The translations under genes were made by a program, and so were the position numbers. From positions 27,840 to 91,839 of the forward strand of contig JAYMSP010000073.1 of NCBI GenBank assembly GCA_036897095.1: DNA of 64,000 nucleotides, given 5' to 3'. Source of the stretch: Plantago elongata (Eukaryota; Streptophyta; Magnoliopsida; Lamiales; Plantaginaceae). Positions 1 to 12,622 of this stretch are shown here, piece by piece (position 1 is the stretch's first letter; every line of letters begins with the position of its first letter). Below the pieces are notes generated by a model that was not told where the DNA came from, searched no databases, and worked only from the letters and a program-made list of their open reading frames with translations.

Positions 1-225
1 GATGCAGCATGATCTAATTACAGAGAGTAAAATAAAATTAATAATTTGCAATGGGCTGATAATTTAGGGTATAAAACACCATTGGAAGAAAACTGGGTGA
101 TTTGGCCAAATATGTAATCTGCCACTCTAAGTGACTACGCAATATTACTTGGTTGAGAAAGAAAGAACACCAGAACGGTATGTGAAGATACAATACCAAA
201 ACACCAAATTGAAGAAGTCATTTAC

Positions 226-2596
226 CTCCAACGACATCCACAGATGTAACTTTAGATTCATGACCAGAGAGTGTCTTTACAGGCTTAAAGTCTCGGGAAG
301 ACCAGACCTGGAATGAATAATCGGCATAAGTTCCAGATAAACAAAACATGAAGCCATCAACTAGTTCAGAAAAAAAACATAATATGTATGAAAACACCTT
401 AGCAGTCATATCATATGATGCAGTAACCAGAAAGTATCCCTCCTGAGGTTCAAATTTGACTTGAGAAATAAGGTTAGAGTGAGCAGGGATGATGTACAAA
501 GATTTTCTCTTCCTCAAATCCCATATCCTGCAAGTATTGTCTTCACCACCAGTAGCAAGGTGATAACCATTGGGAGAAAAACTGAGACCTAGAACCTGAA
601 CGGGGAACAATATTTAAGAATATAGACAAATCAAATCATGTGAAATTGCAAAACAATTGAAAAGGAAGATCTTACAGGTTTAACATGGCCTTCAAGAGCA
701 AGTACACTTCTCCCAGATCTCAGATCCCATACACGAGCAAGAGAGTCTAGTCCACAAGAAGCCGCTAAGGAGCCATCAGTATGAAAAGATAATCCATATA
801 CGCTCCTGCTATGGCCTTCTTGGAGAAGCAACTCCTCACCAGTCTCCACATCCCATAATCTCCAAGTCTTGTCAAAACTGGTAGTTCCCAAGTACTTTCC
901 CGAAGGATGAAAGGCAATACGAGCAAGACGGTCCAAATGGCCCTCAAAAGTTCTGAGGACAGTTCCATCCACATTCCAAAGTCTCGCTGTTCTGTCAGCA
1001 GATGCCGTAGCCAGTTGGTTGCATATAGGGGAGAATGCAACATCAGTCGCCCTTTCGGTATGTCCCTTTAGAGCTGAAACCTTCCTCACTTCGGGCATGC
1101 TCCATACCTTTGCGACTCCACTTAAAGAACTAAGCAAAGACGGACAGAAGCAAAAAATTAATTCATTGACTTTTCAAAAGGTGCTTACAGCAGAAAATAA
1201 AACTCAGCATGGAGGAATGAGACAGAAAGATACTACTATACATTATGATGGGATAATTATGAGGGTGAGGGTCTGTTTTGTTGATTTTTCTGAGCATTCA
1301 GTTAAAACGATGTAGAGAAAGAAAGGAAAAAAATCTCGTGGTGATAGACAGAGAAAAAGTGTGCACTATATTGGATATATCTATTCCCAAGATACCTAAA
1401 GAGAAGCACTCGAACTGTCACAGCCGAAAAGCTCTGCAGAGCACAATGTTTAGCAATACTCAATCTTATTCCCTCCAATTTTATACAGTATAATTTATTT
1501 ATTAAATTTTTTAACACAAACTAAGGAGAACATCTATTTCGAAGCCACCCATAATAAATTAGGGGTAATATGGAAATATATGAGCAAAAACGTAGCCAAA
1601 AATATTTCCAAATAGTGAAAACTCCTACAACATCAAGTAATATATATAGAATAGAGTATCTAGTAGAAGACTAAATACATGCACAAAGAACATAAGTGAA
1701 GAGGCAAAGAGTGCTTACCAAGTAGCTAGCATTTTCCCGTCATGCGAAACTGAGCATCCTGAAAGGGGTCGATCATCACCAATCTCACTGCAATCCAGGA
1801 CTAAGCCTGCTGCCTGCTTTAGAGACCAATCCACCTCTGCATCCAGATCCTCATCTGGATCATCCCTTCTCCTCTTTGCACGATGTAGGCGCAAAGCTGA
1901 CTTCGCAATAGAATATTTAGCAATCTCTCTACGAGCCTCAAATAATGCTTGTGAACCTTCTGTATAAAAGGGATACTGAATATCTTCTTCCGGTTCTTGT
2001 GGTGCCACTGCACCTGAAGCTTCTTCGTCCTCGTGAGCTTTCATCAGTGTCTCCAATTGCCCTTCAGAATCAAGTTTAGCCATTAAGGCCCTCAAACGAT
2101 CACGTCTCTCCATTTCTCTTTCACCAAACAAAGTAATAGGTTCTCCAAGCCGTCTCAGCTTAGCGCGAACAGCGTTATCGTTAGTCGGAACTGCCAAAGC
2201 AGCAGCATGCCGCTTCATCATATGTTCCTGAATTGCCTTCTCTTTTCTCTCCCTAACCTGCCTGCTTTCTTCCGATACCTCATATTCTGGTCCTACCTCT
2301 TCCTCATCGGAATCCGCATCACCGTCCATATTGGTATCAGGAGCTACAGGTGGCTTAAAAACCGGGGTACGAACAGGCAATGGAGCTAATGGTCTAGGAA
2401 CCGGGAGAGGTATAGTAGGTATAGGTGCAATAGGTGGTATGATTGCGGGAGGAACCCCCGGTGGTGCAACCAAGGGTTGAGGTTGGAGTGACATTGCTTC
2501 AACAGAAGGTGTTACAGTTTGAATTTCAGAGAGTTGGTCAGAAGAAGTCTCAGTAACTGAGCTAGTGACATTATTATTGTCCTCATCTATGTCCAT
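226..2596 (-). CDS. PRP4: U4/U6 snRNP PRP4-like splicing factor (5' part; 3' end beyond window)
   Basis: Core protein of the U4/U6 and U4/U6.U5 snRNPs, acting in the nucleus during spliceosome assembly; the Arabidopsis homologue is LACHESIS. Coding exons on the minus strand: 2596-1719, 1129-676, 595-398 and 307-226, all with GT-AG borders. The next exon should lie beyond position 1, because no further WD repeat is found in 1-225. The N-terminus is acidic, then proline-rich (about residues 45-90). A charged segment leads to the PRP4/SFM motif (LRRLGEPITLFGEREMERRD, about residue 150). From about residue 285 there are WD40 repeats with the usual GH...D...WD pattern. The start is the ATG at 2596, 8 bases into the exon that follows a leader intron; an upstream in-frame ATG at 2632 lies inside that intron. 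Identity is secure from domain order and family wording. Confidence 0.93.
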
Positions 2597-2604
2597 TTTT
2601 ACTC

Positions 2605-3757
2605 CTGGCAAGCAATAAAACATAAAGAGCAACCATCAAAACCTAAACAACAACAAAATTCAGCATTTAACTGTAACTTACTAGAATTATTCTTGTCCTT
2701 ATCAATTCATGAAACATTCAAGGTAAGCTCCTCTGATGGAATTGATCATTGCTAGATACAGTATTCTCCCCATCTAACCAATTAACATTCCTAACAAGCA
2801 ACAAATCACAAACTAACCAAAAACCAGCATTTCACTGTTACTTACTCAATTCATCAAGGTAGAACTGATATGCTAGGTGTACCTTATTCTATTGACAGAA
2901 CTACGTAGAAAAGAAATTCAGATGCAAGTATGTTGATTTTGGATGAAATCACGTAATTTAAACTCCAGCTTATTCCTGCTAAATAGATAGATATTTCTCC
3001 TGAAACTCATATGCATGCAATATCTTAACTAAACAACAGCTGCAAAAATTGAAGAAAGAAAGAAATCCACAGCAAAAGCAAATAAATGAAGTCGTAGTTT
3101 AGTTAATTAGTTTTAGTCTTAGTCAGAGTGATTTCAGAAGCTAACAACTTGCTTGATTCCGTTTTCTTGTTCAATGACCTCTCCTCCATCATAAAGAAAA
3201 TTCAGTACATACTTGAAAGCAACTAGATCAAGGCACAATAAAACTTCTCGACATAAGTAACATATGAATTCATCCACGTGTGATAGCAAGCGAACTTGGA
3301 AACATGCATAGCTCAACATCATCATAATATTCTAACACAAATAGAAGTGTGAATATGCATAGCCCTCAACCAAAGTTTAGGCACTGAGTATACAAACTAC
3401 TCTAGCACAAAATCTCTCAACTGGAGGAGATAAAGTCCAAATAATTACCTAAAACATGGCAATGAGCTGAAGAATCATCATAAATACTTATACTACAAGA
3501 ACAAAACTCCATGCCAAATCTTAGAGGCAGAGGAAGATGATTAATTCATTCAAGCACTTTGTCAAACACCTTGTGTGCACACATCGTGAACCAAGTCATT
3601 GATTATTCATACTCCCTACCTCCATCAAATCAAAATGCGAGCTCACACATAGTCTAATAAAGTAATACAATCACATCATGCTCGATTCCACCATAAAAAC
3701 CGAAGAGATTCGAGAGATTGAAATTGAAAAGAAGAGTAGGGTTGAGGAACTTCATAC
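2605..3757 (-). other. 5'-UTR intron of the PRP4-like gene
   Basis: A donor (CTCAAG/GTATGAAG, exon ending at 3758) and a pyrimidine-rich acceptor (TTGCCAG/GAG, exon starting at 2604) frame a 1.15-kb leader intron. The 5'-UTR exon would span about 3758-3880. No coding potential is seen in the intron. Long first introns in the leader are common in plant housekeeping genes and often raise expression; that role is inferred here. Confidence 0.7.
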
Positions 3758-3899
3758 CTTGAGAAGGAAGAGAATAGAAGAGGTAGATAAGATGAGAGAG
3801 GAATAGATGCGCTCTGAGCTGAGCTGAGGTGCTGTGGCGGATAGGCTGACCGGAGTTGAGTGGCGGTCCGAGGTGGTCTGTGGCGGAGGCTGGACGTTT

Positions 3900-4633
3900 T
3901 CTTCAGTCTCGTTCTTTTCCTTTCATTTTTCTAATTTCCAATTGAAAACTACAACTAACTCAATGGGTAGGCCCAAATTTTAGAACATCAAATTGGGCTT
4001 TTACCTTCTCTAATTTATCGTCCATTTGAATCCTGAAAGTAAAAACGGTAAATATAAAGTGAAACATATACACACTAAATGCACATTCGCATTTTAATAT
4101 ACAATGTTTTGTAGTATTAGTTATTTTTTAAATATTATTTTACAAGGTCTTTGGCACCAATTTTTCCAAAATAAAACATAATTTACATTAGAATTCAATG
4201 CTCCTTTCTATTTTTTTTATAAATTTTGTTGACAGGTATTCTTTAATTATTTACGTGTTTTGGCCACGTTTAAGCATACAAACATAAAATATAATAAAGT
4301 TTGCATAGTAATCTAACAAGATGTTGAATCACTAGTTCAAATTATTTAAAGGAATGAAAATCTTTTATTTTCGACACTTAAAATTGTAGTAATCAATCTT
4401 TAAATATTTTTATTTGTACCGTTAAATATATATATTTATATTTTATATTTTATCAATTTTAATTCTCCCAAAACTGGTTAACCATGGGCTCCTCCATTCA
4501 ACTGGATCCAAAGGGGGAGATCTAGTTGGATCTGGATCAGATCCTCGATCCATTTTGCTGAAGTAGTTACTTATTTGAGCCCAACAACATCGAGCAAGAG
4601 AAACGAAACCAGTCAACTGAGCTAGAGAGAAAA
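3900..4633. promoter_or_regulatory. Shared intergenic region between divergent PRP4-like and DUF971 genes
   Basis: About 730 bases of AT-rich DNA separate two divergently transcribed genes, so both promoters must lie here. The stretch 4080-4460 is especially A+T-rich and has no ORF. No clear TATA box is placed at the expected distance from either gene. Confidence 0.5.
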
Positions 4634-5942
4634 ATGAAGAAGATGATGAGTGAATATATGATTCGAAGCATACAGACGGTTGCTGATTGCCCTAGGCTCA
4701 CCAAATTCTCTCTTCTTCCCCCTAAAACTGTAATCTTCTATGAACTCTATGCTCAATTTATTCTGTAATATTTTGTTTCCAGATGCTCATATGATATCCA
4801 TTCGTTTTGCATTTACTTATTTCTTCCGTACTAAGTTTTGATCATTTTTATGAGGATTTACGCTTACCTGAATGTTGATTTCCTAACCTTCATTGTTAGT
4901 GTTTGATTGATTTGTCGAGAATGTCTGCTTACCTGAATTAATTGCTCGTTTTCGCGAGCAGGAGAAACTGTTGTATTTTCTCATTTTTCGGGCGCACTTA
5001 TAAACTGTTTTGCGGATTTATTTCAGGTGGAGGTGAAATTTGATGATGGCAATGTTTATAGTTTGTCCGCGGAGTATCTCCGAGTGTATAGCCCTGCAGT
5101 TGATAGTAAGATTAGGTCGATTCAAGGTGAAAAGGTAATTAATTAGATTATCACTGCATAGCTTTCTTTTGCATTCTGCTAAGTTTGAAATGTTCAAATT
5201 CTGCTGATAAGCAAGATGGTTTAGGAGTACCGGATATCTGGTGGCTGCACTAGCCTCATACTGATGTCTTTGTAAATGATCGGAAATATTTTGAGCCTAT
5301 ATTAGGTTATTTTTCCACTGCTTTCATCTGCATTCTGCTATAAATAGCATATGTTGAAGTTTTGCTTAAGAAATTAAGGTTGTTCAAATTCACGCACTAG
5401 CCTCATACTGTGTCTTTGTAAATTATTAAGAATAACTTGAGTCTGCGTAAGTCTATAGCACTGAACTGCACTGCTTTTGTATGGATTCTACTAATCCCAT
5501 AGATAGTAAAGTTTTGCTGATGAAAATAACTTTCTCTGAATTCATTGTGGCTGCTCATTTTGAGAAGCAGTAGTCTTATATTGTATTGATGTCTTTTTGA
5601 ATGATCAAGAATAACCCGGGTCTATATTAGGTTATCTCTGGGAGGCGTCATGTTGGAATCATGTCCGCGGAGCCTGTCGGAAACTATGGAGTGAGGTTAC
5701 TATAATTACATGAGTCCCCCACAAGTATGTTGAGTTACTAAGTTCTCGTGTGTAGTGATTTTATTGATGACTGGAATCTTTTTGTATTATGTAGATTGCT
5801 TTTTGATGACTTACATAAGACGGGAATCTTTACATGGGAGTACTTTTATCATTTGGGTAGCAATAAGTTCACTCTCATGAGAAACTACATTAATACTCTG
5901 AAGAAATATGGGCTAAGCCGTGATCCCACAAGGAAGAGATGA
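4634..5942 (+). CDS. Small DUF971 (gamma-butyrobetaine hydroxylase N-terminal-like) protein
   Basis: Four exons, 4634-4729, 5027-5134, 5631-5695 and 5795-5942, join in frame to 138 residues. The protein is essentially one DUF971/GBBH-like N-terminal domain: VEVKFDDGNVYSLSAEYLRV, then a GRRHVGI segment and the closing FDDLHKTGIFTWEYFYHLG. The same domain is found at the start of gamma-butyrobetaine dioxygenases and at the C-terminus of the Fe-S scaffold HCF101. Free-standing versions are conserved in plants, with no settled biochemical role. There is no dioxygenase catalytic domain, so hydroxylase activity should not be assumed. No obvious transit peptide is seen. Transcribed away from the PRP4-like gene. 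Confidence 0.85.
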
Positions 5943-7423
5943 TGTGGCCTCGTAGAAGTAGATAAGGCGCTGCAGGTTTACTTGACATGCACATGTTCAT
6001 ATGGTAAGTGCACACTGCCTCTGAGTTATGCATCTATACCTAGACAGGTCACTGGATTTGATTATGATCATCAATGGTAGCACCGAAATTGTTCAAGTGG
6101 CACGGATACACATCATATGGAAGAAATAAAGAAAATAAAAATTGATGAGTTTGTTTTCATAAAATGGTTATTCATTCCTGCTAAAAGTGTCGCATGATTC
6201 ATACAACTGATCATCTCAATACCTGTAATTAGCATAGAAAGAATTGGATCAGCCTGATCACACAGCACAAAGGGTAATGCTGGATATTTCTGCTCAAATG
6301 TTGGTATCATACTGTGCTTCCTGTACCGCTACATTGAAAGGTTCTATTCTTCGTAGGGGAAATATTTGTATTATGGTATATACATTGCTGTATAATTTTC
6401 TCGCTCTAGTCAGTTATTGTTCTTCTTGCTCAGTTCTAGTGATGCCATGTACTACTGAGACCCTTCTTGCCCATTAGAATCCAGAACTTGGAAAGTGACA
6501 CTAAAGATTTTTTTTTTCTTTGATCAGATAGAGTAATATATATTTGAATACATAACTTACCAAGAGTTGTATAAAACATTTAAAATTTAAATTGTCTACT
6601 TATTTAGTGATTTAGTCAATGACTGGGTTTGGTAATTAATGAACGCAATTTACCTAACCTCTACAGTCTAAACAGGTCAGTTTTCACTCATCCATTTACA
6701 AACAAACTTGTGCTTAAAGTTGACTTCTTGGTGTAATAGTATATAATGATGAAAATAAATGGAGCAAGGGTATGAAAAGAAATTACTATTATCCATCAGT
6801 ATGAAAAGTTCTTTGTCAAAGATTCAATAATTCTATCTACTACTAGTACATTGTAATTCTGTACCACCAATTTAACCGGCGAGCTAAGCCTAAGAAGGCT
6901 AAAGTAGAAAAAGAAAAGGCAATTGTATAGCTTGGAGGCTGGAGCACCTTCAAATAAATGCAAACAAATAACAGGTAGAACTTAAATCGAGATAACTTAA
7001 CTCGAGTTGAATTTTTAATACACAAAAATTCAATTCATATCGAGTTGTCTCAATTAAATTTCTAATCCAAACATTTCCACGTTGCATTTGAGCTTTCAAT
7101 CAAGTCAACCCAAAAACATATCATCCATCTTCCTACTCTTCTGTCAGCTAGCTCGTACCATTTTTCTTCAACCAGTATCGGTCGCAAATCCTTGCTCGCT
7201 CATCCCCATTTGCTCCGCTGGATTACAAACATTGTTCACAATATAATAATACTACTCACAAGTCACATCCTCAACAGTCCAATATTTCTCCACGATCAAT
7301 ATAAAACAACAGTTATGAGATGACCAGAGAGAAAGTTAAACACTTTGACTTTGGCAAGATGTTCAGTTTGATCCGATCTTCTTAGCAAACAAAACCCCAT
7401 TTTCATATTCCTGCTATGTAACT
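5943..7423. other. Intergenic: 3' UTR of DUF971 gene and promoter of SERGT1-like gene
   Basis: No ORF with family features was found on either strand. The first few hundred bases are likely 3' UTR of the DUF971 gene. The last 300 bases, upstream of the ATG at 7424, hold the promoter and leader of the galactosyltransferase. The middle is AT-rich and unremarkable. Confidence 0.5.
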
Positions 7424-10400
7424 ATGGCAATGCCAAAGATTCTACCTTTACTGCTGCTGCTGGTGAGTTGCTTGTGGGTTGAGGTATCGGGCCAAAATGG
7501 GTATAGGATGCACACGCTGTTCTCGGTGGAGTGTCAGAATTACTTCGATTGGCAGACTGTGGGCCTTATGCAAAGCTACCGGAAAGCCGGGCAGCCCGGC
7601 CCGATTACGCGGCTGCTGAGCTGTACGGATGAGGAGAAGAAGAGTTACAAGGGTATGGACTTGGCGCCTACATTTGAGGTTCCTTCAATGAGCAAGCATC
7701 CCAAGACTGGTGATTGGTGAGTCACAGTATTTGCCTACTTTTACTTGAGGAGTCCATGGAACTTCCATTTCGGTTTTGTTTGTATGTATATATGGATGCA
7801 TTTTTATGTGATACTGGCTAATTTATCTAGAGATGAGATATGTTGTCAGGAAAATAATCAATGTTATTAATCAAAACGTTGATTGGGTTAAGAAACCTAT
7901 AAGCTGAGAGGACGAAAGGAATAAGGCTTTTCATGTGTAAATGTATTGGTTCAGTTACCTGTTTACTGATATTTTGTACCTTTTTAAGATGTAAATACCT
8001 ACACGGTCTCGCGTAGTGTGATGTGAAGCTACTTTGTTTGAGTATGGATTCTTTGGTGTTGTAGATTCTTTTCCGCATCTGTTAAAAGTATAGTTTCATT
8101 GTCATTACGTTTGCTGCAGGTATCCAGCAATTAATAAACCAGCTGGGGTTGTGCATTGGCTTAAACACAGCAAAGAAGCTGAAAATGTTGATTGGGTTGT
8201 TATACTAGATGCAGATATGATTATCCGTGGTCCAATTGTACCATGGGAGCTTGGAGCAGAGAAAGGCAGACCTGTTGCTGCATATTATGGGTAACTGAGA
8301 ATCTTCTGTCTCGGAGTAGATGTTCATTGATTAACGATCTATGTGAGATGTAGGAGCTAATGATTTGATGTTTTGATAAGTTTTGTTCAAAATGGCTAAA
8401 TATAACCCCATTGTGCACCTTAGTATTCTAGTGCTTGTAACTTTGTCAAAGGATGAGTTTCAGTTTCTTAACGATGAATGATGATTAGAGATTCTTTGCA
8501 CATTTTGAAAGAGAGTTGGTTTCTGAGGCAGGTACTTGGTGGGATGTGACAACGAGCTAGCTAAATTTCACACAAAGCATCCTGAACTATGTGACAAGGT
8601 TGGTGGGCTATTAGCCATGCATATAGATGATCTTCGAGCTTTAGCACCCATGTGGCTATCAAAAACTGAGGAAGTACGGGAAGACAGGGCTCACTGGGAG
8701 ACTAAATATACTGGTGACATTTATGGAACAGGGTGGATCAGCGAAATGTACGGTTACTCATTTGGTGCTGCCGAGGTAAATTTTAAATTTATTTATTTCA
8801 ATTTTGCACTTTTACGACTACAATATCTCTTCCAAAGTTTTGGAACTTAGCTGCTCCATAAATCTCTTAGCTAGATTACGATGTGCTATATCCTTCTCCT
8901 GATAAATCTTTATCATATGCTTGATCCGTGGCTTTCTTTTCTCAGGTTGGACTCCGTCACAAGATAAACGACAACTTGATGATTTATCCAGGCTATATTC
9001 CTAGAGAGGGTATTGAGCCCATTCTTATGCACTACGGGTTGACTTTTAAGGTTGGAAATTGGTCATTCAGTAAATTAGAACATCATGAAGATGGCATTGT
9101 GTACGATTGCGAGCGCCTATTCCCTGAACCTCCGTATCCTAAAGAGGTAACAGTGAAAGGGTTATCCGTGTTCAAGAGTACGCTCTATTGAGGCTTTATC
9201 TGCATTTAGAAGTACTTGTGCATATAGAGAAGTAATTTATAGTATTACAGCTGCATATACTTTGTAAGTGATAAAGTGATATAACGAATCAGTAATTATA
9301 ATTACTTGTTACTTCTCTTGCAGGTTACAGCATTGGAAGCAGATCCAAACAAAAGAAGGGGACTATATCTAAGTATAGAATGTATGAACACCCTGAATGA
9401 AGGTTTATTATTACAGCATGCTGCACAAGGTTGCCCCAAGCCCAAGAAGTCGAAATACTTGAGTTTCTTGAAGAGCAAAACTTTTGCAGAGCTCACTCAG
9501 CCAAAAAAACCGACTCCACAAACCCTTCAAATGATGGAAGTTGATGTGCAAAAAACAGACATTGATAATACGCTAAAGTCATATCCAAAGATACATACTG
9601 TCTTCTCAACAGAATGTTCAACGTACTTTGATTGGCAGACTGTGGGGCTTGTCCACAGTTTCCACCTCAGTGGTCAGCCTGGGAACATCACTAGGCTTCT
9701 AAGTTGTACAGACGAGGACTTGAAGCAATACAAGGGACATGATCTAGCCCCTACACACTATGTCCCGTCCATGAGTCGACATCCACTGACAGGAGACTGG
9801 TACGGTCTCTATTTCTCTTCCCAAATGTTACAGGTTCCACACATTATACTAATAATTTTTAAGCTATAAATTAAGTAGAGATGATATAATTGAAAATGCC
9901 TACTTTACATGCAATCTCTTTGTGACTGGTTTAGAAGTTATGACATGTTTTGGAAGAATTAGTGCTTGTATTGCTTCTGATGCTGCATAATGGATATTTA
10001 TTCTCTCAGTTCTTTTAGTTTACAATGATATGTAATAGTATAAGTTTGGGTCTTGCTTGTCCTCTTTTAGGTATCCAGCAATTAATAAACCGGCAGCTGT
10101 CTTGCATTGGATAAACCATGTAGAAGTCGACGCAGAGTACATAGTAATTCTTGATGCTGACATGGTAATGAGAGGGCCAATTACTCCATGGGAGTTCAAT
10201 GCGTCTCGAGGACACCCTGTTTCGACTCCTTATGAGTAATGTGTTCAACCCTCTGAGCAATTTAAATGTTTGAATCATGGATAAAACTTTCATCTTTTTT
10301 AAATTTGTATTTGTTGAGTATTAGTCATTTCAAATACTGTTCTGTAAAATAATGGAACTGGGATCTAGAATCCTAATCCATGGTTTCAATGTGTTCATAA

Positions 10401-11526
10401 AATCCTTATCATCAAGATGAAAATATTTTGCTGGAAGTGTATTGAGTTTTCATATGCATGCTGTTTCAGCTATCTTATTGGCTGTGACAACGAGCTTGCA
10501 CGGTTGCATACCAGTCACCCTGAAGCTTGCAACAAGGTCGGAGGTGTGATCATAATGCATATAAGCGACCTTAGGAAATTTGCTTTGCTTTGGCTGCATA
10601 AAACTGAGGAAGTCCGAGCTGATATGGCTCATTGGTCCAAAAACTTCACGGGAGACATTTACGGAAGTGGTTGGATCAGCGAGATGTATGGCTATTCCTT
10701 TGGAGCGGCAGAGGTAAGCTGGTTTCTTTAATATTTGTGCTGTTTGGAGACGAAATTGAAAGATTAAGGAACCACTTTCTCATGATGTCTCATAGCTTCT
10801 TATTCATGCTTTTCCTTGCAGTTGAATTTGCAACATGTCATAAGCAATGAGATCTTGATATATCCAGGTTATGTTCCACCACCTGGTATCAAATACAGAG
10901 TATTCCATTATGGTTTAGAATTCAGAGTTGGTGACTGGAGCTTTGATAAAGCTAACTGGAGAGACACAGATATTGTTAACAAGTGTTGGGCCAAGTTTCC
11001 GGACCCTCCTGATCCATCAACTCTTGATCAGTCTGATAATGATTCGTATCAGCGTGACTTACTAAGCATAGAGTGCATAAGAACTGTGAACGAAGCTCTA
11101 CGCCTTCACCACGAGAAGAAAAAGTGCCCTGATCCCACTCCAGTTTCAGGCAAATTCCAGGAAAATGACAATATTGATGCTTCTAGTCATGATCAAGAAG
11201 TGGATAATGAATCAATCGCTTTAAAGGAATCTGGAGAAGTTGATAAAATCGACGATAAACCAGACGTGAAGAATGAATCTCAAGGACTATCACCACCAGC
11301 CATGGCTGACCAAGCATTCATTTCTATGAAGTTTTGGATCATTGGCCTTTGGGCTGTCGCTATCTTTGGTTTTATGGCATTGATGTCGATGATGATCTCG
11401 AAGCACAAAGGGCAGAGAAAAAGAGGTAGAAGTTTTAAGACCAAGAGAAGAGCCAGTAAAACAGGAATCTGGGATGTGAATGGACACGGTACGGACAGGC
11501 ATCTTCGTGTTACCGAAACACCATGA
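7424..11526 (+). CDS. SERGT1: Peptidyl serine alpha-galactosyltransferase (SERGT1-like, GT96)
   Basis: Predicted to add one alpha-galactose to serine in extensin-type hydroxyproline-rich glycoproteins, in the ER/Golgi. Eight exons (7424-7716, 8120-8290, 8532-8775, 8946-9146, 9324-9799, 10071-10235, 10470-10713, 10822-11526) join in frame to 832 residues. Residues 1-23 form a signal peptide. Two homologous catalytic-like modules follow, each with SxECxxYFDWQTVGL, LLSCTDE, YPAINKPA, a DxD site (LDADM, Asp128/130 and Asp490/492), GCDNELA and GDIYGxGWISEMYGYSFGAAE. A linker rich in acidic residues leads to a transmembrane helix at about 767-791 and a basic tail. The layout matches Arabidopsis At3g01720 as I remember it. 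Both DxD motifs are intact, so either module could bind the nucleotide sugar. Confidence 0.94.
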
Positions 11527-11860
11527 TAACATAACCAATGGTTGAGCTTGTCATATATCTATGTGCCTAACAGAAGAGATCGTAGCTACGAAAAATCATC
11601 GTGCAGCAGCTAGTCGATTACATTTGGAGAAGAAAAAAATTATCAGCGGTGTAAAAGTACTGTATTGTTGCTGCTATTTTACAAATCATAGGTGATCGTG
11701 ACCTAGTTATAGCTATACCTGTATGCAGAAGTTCCTTTTGTAATCTCCAGGCTCTTGTTGTATCACATTAGATTGAATCACACTAAATTCTTAAGGTCTC
11801 TCGAGAGACTAGCATTATGGGATACATACGGAATGGCAGTATAAGTATATAACATCAATT
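11527..11860. other. 3' UTR of the SERGT1-like gene
   Basis: About 330 bases between the SERGT1 stop and the first copy of the tandem repeat. No ORF of note. The two flanking genes are convergent, so this holds the SERGT1 3' UTR and polyadenylation region. Confidence 0.5.
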
Positions 11861-12622
11861 TCAAAAGTTGATCAGATATCAGAGGCCTCTGTTCAGCCAT
11901 ATAAGTTGCAATGATCAAGCAAGTCTACAACAAGAACCAATTAAACAGACCAAGAGTGCACTTGAAGCACGCGCATCTCTGATCCAGCGTTCGGTATAAA
12001 TCGATGAGGAACAATCTTTAATTTTCTGTAATCAAGCACTTTCAGTGCATGGATACACAAAATCCCCGAAGATTCAAACTTCATACAGTTGCAGGCAATC
12101 AAATCATTAGGTCAAAAGTTGATTATATCAGAGGCTTCCGTTCGGCCATATAAGTTGCAACGATCAACCAAGTCTACAACAACAACCAATTTAAGTATTT
12201 AACTGATCAAAGAGTGCACTTCTCACGCACGCTCATCTCTGGTCCCAAGCTTCAATACATATTGACTAGGAACAATCTTAATGTTCCTGTAATCGAGCAC
12301 TTTCAGTGTATGGCTACACAAAATCCCTGCAGATTCAAACATCATACAGTTGCAGGCAACCAATAATTGAGTCAAAAGTTGACCGTATCACAAAGGCTTC
12401 CATTCGGCCATATCAGTTGACAGTTGCAACGATCAAACAAGTCTACAACAAGAACCAATTTAACTGATCAAGAGTGCACTTCTCACGCACGTGCATCTCT
12501 GGTCCAACGCTTCAATACATATTGACTAGGAACGATCTTAACGTTCCTGTAGTCGAGCACTTTGATTGCATGGCTACACAATATCCCTGCAGATTCAAAC
12601 TTCATACAGCAGCAGGCAACCG
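11861..12622 (-). repeat. Three tandem copies (~251-260 bp) of the 3' end of the FAR1-related gene
   Basis: Copies begin at about 11861, 12112 and 12372, each with TCAAAAGTTGA, and end near 12111, 12371 and 12622. The third copy is the genuine end of the FAR1-related gene: its last 46 or so codons plus the start of its 3' UTR. Read on the minus strand, the middle copy keeps an open frame from about 12360 to a stop at 12223-12225. It reads like the real C-terminus (FESAGILCSH, then KIVPSQYVLK) and retains the SWIM cysteines and histidine. The first copy has the same SWIM segment but a frameshift before the RW(T/I)RDARA end. Divergence rises with distance from the gene. Confidence 0.85.

Noticed and set aside
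131-316. Plus-strand frame opposite PRP4 exons
   Set aside because: It is a shadow of the minus-strand WD40 exons and opens with GTG.
765-1043. Alternative minus-strand frame inside PRP4 exon 2
   Set aside because: Out of frame with the WD40 repeats; explained by the real exon.
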